In this document: piece by piece, positions 25,234-31,879 of the stretch
Numbering within the stretch: the first letter of the stretch is position 1
How the letters are laid out: the number at the start of each line of letters is the position of its first letter
Source: CF-96 sp036269455
GTDB taxonomy: Bacteria > Chloroflexota > Dormibacteria > Aeolococcales > Aeolococcaceae
Assembly: GCA_036269455.1 (NCBI GenBank)
Contig: DATARS010000111.1
Coordinates: 1 to 40,661 of the forward strand
Direction of reading: 5' to 3'
Length of the DNA: 40,661 nt
Notes under the pieces: generated by a model
The model's database searches: none
Told to the model about the DNA's origin: nothing
The model's input: the letters and a program-made list of their open reading frames with translations, nothing else
Position numbers and translations under genes: made by a program

Positions 25234-25548
25234 ATGGATGGGGACGGGACCGCGCACGTGCAGATACAGACCACCATGGCGCGCACCTGTGCGCGCCGAG
25301 GCTGCGGATCGACGGTGAAGAAACGCACCGCCAAGTACTGCAGCCGCGACTGCTGCCGCCTCGATCCGGAGCGGCAGGAGAAGCTGCGCGCGCAGGCGCT
25401 GCGCGCCGGCCGCAGCATCGTGCCGATGTCGCGGCAGCTGCCGATGCCCTTCGGCGGGCGGCCGATCTCCTACCAGGAGGACTCGATCGCCCGCCTGGGC
25501 GAGGGGCGTGAGGACGTGCCCGCCGGCATGTCCCGGTTCGCGGGCTGA
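25234..25548 (+). CDS. Small Cys-rich (zinc-finger-like) protein, about 104 aa
   Basis: Not recognised. The product has a Cys cluster in its first third: TCARRGCGS ... KYCSRDCCR (Cys19, Cys24, Cys36, Cys40, Cys41 from ATG 25234), resembling short zinc-binding motifs that follow a -K-R-T-A-KYCS pattern, then a basic helix (DPERQEKLRAQALRAGR) and a tail with LPMPFGGRPISYQED. Start uncertain: ATG 25234 fits the promoter, GTG 25258 follows a purine-rich GGGACGGGA, and ATG 25276 begins just before the Cys motif. The stop is 27 bp before thrS and in the same frame. A small nucleic-acid-binding protein is a reasonable guess. Confidence 0.6.
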   Translation: MDGDGTAHVQIQTTMARTCARRGCGSTVKKRTAKYCSRDCCRLDPERQEKLRAQALRAGRSIVPMSRQLPMPFGGRPISYQEDSIARLGEGREDVPAGMSRFAG

Positions 25549-25561
25549 AGCCTCCGGTACC

Positions 25562-25567
25562 TACAAT
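25562..25567 (+). promoter_or_regulatory. Candidate leaderless -10 box for thrS
   Basis: TACAAT ends 8 nt before the ATG of thrS at 25576; there is no Shine-Dalgarno in the gap. No T-box-like leader is present, since only 27 bp separate the previous stop from the start. Confidence 0.5.
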
Positions 25568-25575
25568 CCGCCGCC

Positions 25576-27393
25576 ATGGCTGACGATCTGGTCGACGACG
25601 CAGCGGAGGCGGGGCCGCCGCTGGAGGCTCCCGAGTCCCCGACGCTGGAGATCCTCCGCCACAGCGCCGCCCATCTGATGGCCGCCGCGGTGGTGCAGCT
25701 CTTCCCCGGCGCGCAGTACGACGTCGGGCCGGCGATCACGGACGGCTTCTTCTACAACTTCGAGCTCCCCGACGGCGCCACCTTCTCCGAGGCCGACCTC
25801 GGCAGGGTGGAGGAGAGGATGCGCGAGCTCGCCAGGAAGCGCATCCCCTTCGAGCGCGAGGTGCTGAGCCGCGCCGAGGCGCGCGAGCTCTTCGACGGCC
25901 TGGGACAGGGCTTCAAGGTCGACCTCATCGACCGCATGCCGGATTCCGTCGACAGTGTCGGGATCTATCGCACCGGCGAGTTCACCGACCTCTGCCGCGG
26001 CCCGCACGTGCGCGACAGCGGCGTGCTGAAGGCCGTCCGGCTGCTCCGGGTCGCCGGCGTCTACTGGCGCGGCGACGAGCGCAACCAGCAGCTGCAGCGC
26101 ATCTACGGCACCGCCTGGTTCACCAAGGACGAGCTCGCGCAGTACATGGAGCGGCTCGCCGAGGCCGAGCGCCGCGACCACCGCCGCATCGGCCGCGAGC
26201 TCGACCTCTTCAGCATCAGCGAGGAGCTCGGCGGCGGGCTGGTGCTCTGGCACCCGAAGGGCGGGCTGGTGCGCAGCATCATCGAGGACCACTGGCGGGA
26301 GGCCCACCGCCGCGGCGGCTACGAGCAGGTCTTCAGCCCCCACATCGCCCAGCGCACCCTCTGGGAGACGAGCAAGCACGTCGACTTCTACGCCGAGTCG
26401 ATGTACTCGCCGATGGACGTGGACGGCCGGCCGTACCAGCTCAAGCCGATGAACTGCCCGTTCCACATCCTCATCTACAAGGACCGGCTGCGCTCCTACC
26501 GCGAACTGCCGATCCGGCTCGCCGAGCTGGGGACGGTGTACCGCTACGAGCGCAGCGGGGTGCTCCACGGCCTGCTCCGGGTGCGCGGCTTCACCCAGGA
26601 CGACGCCCACATCTTCTGCCGCCCCGACCAGATCGAGGAGGAGATCGGACGGGTGGTCGACTTCTCGATGGAGATGTTCCGCACCTTCGGATTCGACGAG
26701 GTGAGCATCTACCTCAGCACCAAGCCCGAGAAGGCGATCGGCACCGACGAGCAGTGGCACGCGGCGGAGGCCGCGCTCGAGCGCCAGCTGCGCTCCCGCG
26801 GCATCGACGTCGTCATCAACCCCGGCGACGGCGCCTTCTACGGGCCCAAGATCGACATGAAGGTGCACGACGCGCTCGGCCGTGAGTGGCAGTGCGCCAC
26901 CGTGCAGTTCGACTTCTCTCAGCCCGAGAACTTCGGCATCGAGTACATCGGCGAGGACGGCGAGCGCCACCGGCCGGTGATGGTCCACCGGGCCCTGCTG
27001 GGGAGCATGGAGCGCTTCTTCGGGGTGCTCATCGAGCACTACGCCGGCCACTTCCCGCTCTGGCTGGCGCCGGTGCAGTGCGTGGTCGCCACCGTCCAGG
27101 ACGACGACCCCGCGGTCGTGGAGCTCGCGGAGGCGATCGCCGCGCGGATGGCCGCCGCCGGGCTCCGCGCCGAGGTCTCGGCGAAGGCGGGTGAGCGCCT
27201 CGGCGCGCGCATCCGAAACGCCAAGCTCCAGCGGGTGCCCTACATCGTCGTCGTCGGCGCCAAGGACGTCGAGCGCGGCGACGGCGTGGTGAACCTCGAG
27301 GACACCCGGCGCGGCACCAAGGGGGAGGCCATCGCCGTCGACGAGCTCATCGCCCGGCTGCGCACCGAGGTGGAGGAGAAGCGGCCCGGCTAA
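25576..27393 (+). CDS. thrS: Threonyl-tRNA synthetase lacking the N-terminal TGS domain
   Basis: Class II synthetase charging tRNA-Thr. The 605-aa protein begins, after 20 acidic/Pro-rich residues, directly with the editing domain: HSAAH (His29, His33) and CRGPH. The catalytic core follows with zinc ligands in MNCPFH, QDDAHIF and VMVHRAL, then the anticodon-binding domain (VVVGAKDVERGDGVVNL). The usual about 60-residue TGS domain is absent; an in-frame stop at 25546-25548 rules out a longer start. Editing residues are intact, so serine mischarging should still be corrected. Its stop overlaps by 4 bp the stop of the convergent TetR gene. Confidence 0.95.
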   Translation: MADDLVDDAAEAGPPLEAPESPTLEILRHSAAHLMAAAVVQLFPGAQYDVGPAITDGFFYNFELPDGATFSEADLGRVEERMRELARKRIPFEREVLSRAEARELFDGLGQGFKVDLIDRMPDSVDSVGIYRTGEFTDLCRGPHVRDSGVLKAVRLLRVAGVYWRGDERNQQLQRIYGTAWFTKDELAQYMERLAEAERRDHRRIGRELDLFSISEELGGGLVLWHPKGGLVRSIIEDHWREAHRRGGYEQVFSPHIAQRTLWETSKHVDFYAESMYSPMDVDGRPYQLKPMNCPFHILIYKDRLRSYRELPIRLAELGTVYRYERSGVLHGLLRVRGFTQDDAHIFCRPDQIEEEIGRVVDFSMEMFRTFGFDEVSIYLSTKPEKAIGTDEQWHAAEAALERQLRSRGIDVVINPGDGAFYGPKIDMKVHDALGREWQCATVQFDFSQPENFGIEYIGEDGERHRPVMVHRALLGSMERFFGVLIEHYAGHFPLWLAPVQCVVATVQDDDPAVVELAEAIAARMAAAGLRAEVSAKAGERLGARIRNAKLQRVPYIVVVGAKDVERGDGVVNLEDTRRGTKGEAIAVDELIARLRTEVEEKRPG

Positions 27394-28025
27394 CCGGCGG
27401 CGCCGGCCACGACCCTCTCGAGATACGGGCCGAGCACCTCGCCGAGGGCGGCCGCGGTGGTCTCCGGCGGCCCGCCCGGGAGGGTCGCGTGGCTGATGGC
27501 GAGGCGTACGAGGCAGTCGGCGATGAGCTCGATGGACCCGGCGTCGAACTCGGCCCAGATCCCGGCGAGCACCGCGGCGAGACGGTCGACCGCCAGTCCG
27601 AGCACCGGGCCGCCCCGGGTGGTGACGAGCGCGAGGAGCTCGTCGCCTTCGCTCCCGGAGACGATCGCCCGGATCAGCGGATGCCCCTCGGCGGCGGCGA
27701 GGAACACCTCGAGGGCGGCGACGAGCGCGCGCTGCGGATTCGCCGCGTGCGCCCGCAGCGCCGCCTCGACCGAGGAGACGAAGCGGTCCGTCTCGCGGAG
27801 GACGTACGCCTGGGCGACATCGCTCCGCGAGCCGAACGTGTGGTAGAGGGTCTGCCGGCTCACCCCGGCGGCGGCGGCGACGCCGGCCATGGTCACCTCG
27901 CCCCAGCCGCGCTCGCGCATCAGGTCGCCGGCGGCGTCGAGGAGGGTGTCGCGGAGCAGGGCCCGCGCCGCCTCGGCGTAGGTGGGACGGTGCCGTGCGG
28001 GGGTCGGGGCCATGGTGGCGATCAT
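27390..28025 (-). CDS. TetR-family transcriptional regulator
   Basis: A 211-aa repressor-type protein: N-terminal helix-turn-helix (about residues 28-68) with EVTMAGVAAAAGVSRQTLYHTF, a textbook TetR signature, and a hydrophobic ligand-binding C-terminal domain. ATG 28025 lies one base after the alkB stop; a second ATG four codons in is possible. The operon alkB-tetR suggests it senses an alkane-derived effector, such as a fatty acid or acyl-CoA, and feeds back on the alkB promoter, where a palindrome sits between -35 and -10. The role is inferred from context. Confidence 0.92.
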   Translation of the reverse strand: MIATMAPTPARHRPTYAEAARALLRDTLLDAAGDLMRERGWGEVTMAGVAAAAGVSRQTLYHTFGSRSDVAQAYVLRETDRFVSSVEAALRAHAANPQRALVAALEVFLAAAEGHPLIRAIVSGSEGDELLALVTTRGGPVLGLAVDRLAAVLAGIWAEFDAGSIELIADCLVRLAISHATLPGGPPETTAAALGEVLGPYLERVVAGAAG

Positions 28026-28026
28026 G

Positions 28027-29229
28027 TCAGGCGACCACGCTCTGCGGGGCCGCGCCGTACCGGGCCAGGTAGCGCTCGCGGGTCCGCGGGTGGAGGTTGG
28101 CGAGGGTGACGTCGCCGCCGTAGTGGGCGAGCACCTTCGGATCCATCACCCGGCGCCAGATGGGGGTGATGTACGCGAGCACCATCATCGCCCCGTACCC
28201 GGAGGGGAGCTGGGGAGCCTCCTCGAAGTGGCGCAGCGCCTGGTAGCGACGGGTCGGGTTGGCGTGGTGATCGCTGTGGCGCTCGAGGTGGTAGAGGAGG
28301 ATGTTGGACGCGACCTCGTTGCTGTTCCAGCTGTGCCGCGGACGCACCCGCTCGTAGCGGCCGCTCGCCTCGCGCTGGCGCAGCAGGCCGTAGTGCTCGA
28401 GGTAGTTCACGACCTCGAGGAGCGAGAACCCGAAGACCGCCTGGACGGCGAGCCACGGGAGCACCCGCGGGCCGAAGACCACGGCGAGGGTGGTGAAGAG
28501 GACCGCGCTCATCGCCCAGGCGTTGAGCACGTCGTTGCGCAGCGTCCAGGGGCTGCGGCCGCGGCGCTGCAGGCGCGCCCGCTCGATCTCCCACGCCGAG
28601 CGCAGGCTGCCGACCACGGTGCGGGGGAGGAACTCCCAGAAGGTCTCGCCGAGCCGCGAGCTCGCCGCGTCCTCGGGGGTGGCGACACGAACGTGGTGGC
28701 CGCGGTTGTGCTCGGTGTAGAAGTGGCCGTACCCGGTCGTGGCGAGGGCGATCTTCGCGAGCCGGCGCTCGACGAGGTCCTTCTTGTGGCCGAGCTCGTG
28801 GGCGGTGTTGATGCCGGCGCCGCTGGCGACGCCGACGGTGGCCGCGAGCCCGAGCGCGCTGAAGGTCGAGAGCCCGCCGTGGCTCCACTCCCAGCAGGCC
28901 CAGACGAGCGCCACATACTGGACGGGGAGGTACGCATAGGTGCACCAGCGGTACCAGCGGTCGGCCTCGAGCCTGGGCAGCGCGCTCTCGGGCGGGTTGG
29001 CGGCGTCGCTGCCGAGCAGGATGTCGAGCGTGGGGATGAGCCCGAACAGGAAGACCGGCCCCAGCCACCAGAGCACCCCGAGCCCGGTCAGCGTCGCCAG
29101 GCCCCCCGCCATGAACGGCAGCAGGGGCACCAGCAGCCCGAGCGGCCAGAGATACCGCTTGCGGTCCCGCCAGCCGCTCTGGTCGGGCGCCACCGGGCCC
29201 TTCGTCCTGACCGTCACCACCGTCGCCAT
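28027..29229 (-). CDS. alkB: Alkane 1-monooxygenase (AlkB), membrane di-iron
   Basis: Hydroxylates terminal carbons of alkanes using O2 and electrons from rubredoxin. The 400-aa membrane protein has all histidine boxes: HELGH (144-148), EHNRGHH (173-179), NYLEHYG (275-281, which separates AlkB from other membrane hydroxylases) and HLERHSDHH (314-322), with several hydrophobic helices between residues 26-70, 98-140 and 240-272. The frame runs 136 codons further upstream, but ATG 29229 has GGAGG 7 nt before it and starts the family-like sequence. No rubredoxin is fused or adjacent. Its promoter is at 29282-29309. Confidence 0.94.
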   Translation of the reverse strand: MATVVTVRTKGPVAPDQSGWRDRKRYLWPLGLLVPLLPFMAGGLATLTGLGVLWWLGPVFLFGLIPTLDILLGSDAANPPESALPRLEADRWYRWCTYAYLPVQYVALVWACWEWSHGGLSTFSALGLAATVGVASGAGINTAHELGHKKDLVERRLAKIALATTGYGHFYTEHNRGHHVRVATPEDAASSRLGETFWEFLPRTVVGSLRSAWEIERARLQRRGRSPWTLRNDVLNAWAMSAVLFTTLAVVFGPRVLPWLAVQAVFGFSLLEVVNYLEHYGLLRQREASGRYERVRPRHSWNSNEVASNILLYHLERHSDHHANPTRRYQALRHFEEAPQLPSGYGAMMVLAYITPIWRRVMDPKVLAHYGGDVTLANLHPRTRERYLARYGAAPQSVVA

Positions 29230-29248
29230 CTCCGGCCCTCCGGGTCGG

Positions 29249-29265
29249 GGCCCTGACAGAGGGCC
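29249..29265 (-). promoter_or_regulatory. Hairpin in the alkB 5' leader
   Basis: GGCCCT-CTGTC-AGGGCC on the minus strand, a perfect 6-bp stem with 5-nt loop, lies just upstream of the GGAGG (29237-29241). It could affect translation or mRNA stability; no further support. Confidence 0.3.
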
Positions 29266-29281
29266 GCCGTCGATGTGGCAC

Positions 29282-29309
29282 AGTTTACAGAAGTGGTACC
29301 ACATGTCAA
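29282..29309 (-). promoter_or_regulatory. Promoter of alkB-tetR with palindrome in the spacer
   Basis: On the minus strand: perfect -35 TTGACA (29309-29304), 16-bp spacer, -10 TAAACT (29287-29282). The spacer holds the perfect palindrome GTGGTACCAC (29293-29302), and ATGTGG (29272-29277) and CCACAT (29299-29304) form a wider inverted repeat. Placement between -35 and -10 is where a TetR-type repressor would block polymerase. The region is clearly less GC-rich than its surroundings. Confidence 0.65.
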
Positions 29310-29318
29310 GTATAAGTA

Positions 29319-29333
29319 CGAAAGGCGCGAAAG
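29319..29333. repeat. Direct repeat CGAAAG-GCG-CGAAAG upstream of the alkB -35
   Basis: Two copies of CGAAAG with a 9-bp period sit 10 bp upstream of the alkB -35 element. This is a typical position for an activator, but it is only a short repeat. Confidence 0.35.
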
Positions 29334-29392
29334 TGTCAGGTTGAGGGGGTGGGCCGGCCCGCATCGTCATCTGTGTGCAGAGCCCGACTCGG

Positions 29393-29401
29393 TGGTATGC
29401 T
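29393..29401 (+). promoter_or_regulatory. Extended -10 promoter candidate for the infC operon
   Basis: TGG followed by TATGCT matches the extended -10 pattern (TGnTANNNT). It would begin transcription near 29408, giving a leader of about 140 nt before infC. No convincing -35. The remainder of the 319-bp alkB-infC gap (29230-29548) holds the alkB promoter and the infC leader; no gene is seen. Confidence 0.45.
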
Positions 29402-29408
29402 TCCGCGC

Positions 29409-29548
29409 CGGATGCCCGTGGGGGCAGCCGAAGAGGGCCCGTCCCGGTGCGGACCCCACCTCCCGGGGCGACCTTGGAGGTCCAGGAACCGTCCACTGGA
29501 TAGCGGCTGCTGTCCAGTGTTTTTCGTTTTTCAGGAGGACCAGGAACC
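29409..29548 (+). promoter_or_regulatory. Structured infC leader (candidate r-protein/IF3 attenuation leader)
   Basis: The leader contains a stem 29409-29417 with 29422-29430 (one A-G mismatch, loop GTGG), several alternative GC stems (for example ACCTCC 29458-29463 with GGAGGT 29476-29481), and a terminator (29494-29532). TCCAG at 29481-29485 can pair with CTGGA at 29496-29500, which is the 5' arm of the terminator, so the two structures exclude each other. In Firmicutes ribosomal protein L20, encoded two genes downstream, controls infC by attenuation; the same principle is inferred here without claiming homology. Confidence 0.55.
29494..29532 (+). terminator. Intrinsic terminator just before infC (attenuator)
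   Basis: CACTGGA (29494-29500) pairs perfectly with TCCAGTG (29513-29519), followed at once by TTTTTCGTTTTTC. It is the only textbook Rho-independent terminator I see in the window. The gene upstream (alkB) runs the other way, so this terminator can only act on a transcript heading into infC, making attenuation the natural reading. The infC Shine-Dalgarno AGGAGG begins at the very next base (29533). Confidence 0.8.
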
Positions 29549-30250
29549 ATCGCCTTTCGTGAGCTCCGTATCAACGACCAGATCCGCATCCCGAACGTGC
29601 GTCTCTTCGACGACACGACCCAGGAGGCGTTCGGCATCGTGCCGATCGAGAAGGCACGGCAGATGGCCGTGGAGCGGGAGTTGGATCTGGTCGAGGTGGC
29701 CCCGCAGGCCCAGCCTCCCGTCTGCCGACTGATGGACTACGGGCGCTTCAAGTTCGAGGCGCTCAAGCGGGAGAAGGACAGCCGCCGCGAGCACAACGTC
29801 GTCCGTCTCAAGGAGATGAAGCTGCGCCCGAAGATCTCGGAGCACGACTTCAACACCAAGTACGGCTACGTGCGGCACTTCCTCGCCGACGGCGACAAGG
29901 TGAAGCTGACCATCATGTTCCGCGGTCGAGAGCTGGTCCACCAGGAATACGGACGCCGGCTGCTGGACCGCATGGCCCAGGAGCTCAAGGACGTGGCCAT
30001 CGTCGAGCGCATGCCGCTCGTCGAGGGCCGCAACATGATCATGATCCTCAGCCCGCTGGCGAAGAAGCACGCCAAGGTGGTCTCCGAGAAGGGGACCGGC
30101 GAGCCGGCCGACCAGGACGACCAGGACGAACCCGAGCAGGCGCAGGAGCCCGCGGCCCAGCAGACAGCACAGGTCACCGCCCCGCAGGCGGCGGACCGGT
30201 CCTCGAACGGGAGCACCAGCAGGAACGATGCCGAAGATCAGAACCCATAA
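29549..30250 (+). CDS. infC: Translation initiation factor IF-3 (probable ATC start)
   Basis: IF-3 binds the 30S subunit, blocks 50S joining and checks the initiator codon. The conserved N-terminus (RINDQIRIPNVRLFD) lies upstream of the first in-frame ATG/GTG; the only sensible start is ATC 29549, 10 nt after AGGAGG. Rare ATT/ATC/ATA starts are a known infC trait used for autoregulation. From there the protein is 233 aa: N-domain to about 85 with VAPQAQPPVCRLMDYGRFKFE, linker, and C-domain with ISEHDFNTK and RMPLVEGRNMIMIL. About 48 C-terminal residues form an acidic, Gln/Ala-rich extension. Its 3' end overlaps rpmI by 23 bases. Confidence 0.93.
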   Translation: MAFRELRINDQIRIPNVRLFDDTTQEAFGIVPIEKARQMAVERELDLVEVAPQAQPPVCRLMDYGRFKFEALKREKDSRREHNVVRLKEMKLRPKISEHDFNTKYGYVRHFLADGDKVKLTIMFRGRELVHQEYGRRLLDRMAQELKDVAIVERMPLVEGRNMIMILSPLAKKHAKVVSEKGTGEPADQDDQDEPEQAQEPAAQQTAQVTAPQAADRSSNGSTSRNDAEDQNP

Positions 30251-30431
30251 GGGCACGCAGAAGCGGTTCACCGTGAGCGGCGCGGGCAAGCTCATGCGCC
30301 GCAAGGCGTTCCGCTCCCACCTGCTCGAGCACAAGAGCGCCAAGCGCAAGCGCGCCTACCGGCACATGCACGAGGTCGCCGGCGTCGACGCGCGGCACGT
30401 GACCCGTCTCGCCCCTTACCTGGACAAGTAA
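30228..30431 (+). CDS. rpmI: 50S ribosomal protein L35
   Basis: Small basic large-subunit protein, 67 aa, with the family start MPKIRTHKGTQKRF and a Lys/Arg-rich middle (HKSAKRKRAYRH). Length is normal. The ATG lies 23 bases inside the infC end; AGCAGGA upstream is a modest ribosome site, so coupling to infC translation is likely. Confidence 0.97.
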   Translation: MPKIRTHKGTQKRFTVSGAGKLMRRKAFRSHLLEHKSAKRKRAYRHMHEVAGVDARHVTRLAPYLDK

Positions 30432-30446
30432 TTCGGAGGACCGGCC

Positions 30447-30805
30447 ATGGCCAGGGTCAAGCGAGGGGTCACCGCGCGCGCCCGTCACAAGAAGGTGCTG
30501 GAGCTCGCCGAGGGCTTCTCCGGAACGCACCGCCGGCTGTTCAAGCCCGCCAACGAGGCGGTCATGCACTCGCTGGCGTATGCGTACCGCGACCGCAAGC
30601 AGCGCAAGGGCGACATGCGGCGGCTCTGGATCGCCCGCATCAACGCCGCCTCGCGGCAGAACGGCATCGCCTACAACACCTTCATGCACGGGCTCAAGGC
30701 GGCGGGCGTCGAGGTCAATCGCAAGATGCTCTCGGAGATCGCCGTGCACGACGCGGCGGCCTTCACCCAGCTCGTCGAGGTTGCTCGCGGGGCGCTGGCG
30801 GCAGC

Positions 30806-30809
<4 letters not shown>
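30447..30809 (+). CDS. rplT: 50S ribosomal protein L20
   Basis: Binds 23S rRNA early in assembly and, in several bacteria, represses its own operon. The 120-aa protein shows MARVKRGVTARARHKKVLEL and RLWIARINAA, the family signatures. A strong GGAGG lies 7 nt before the ATG. The stop overlaps pheS as GTGA. As the candidate effector of the infC leader attenuator it is worth noting. Confidence 0.97.

Positions 30810-31875
<1,066 letters not shown>

Positions 31876-31879
<4 letters not shown>

Noticed and set aside
29230..29637. 136-codon upstream extension of AlkB
   Set aside because: It crosses the alkB promoter, the infC leader and the infC start; the internal ATG has a perfect ribosome site.
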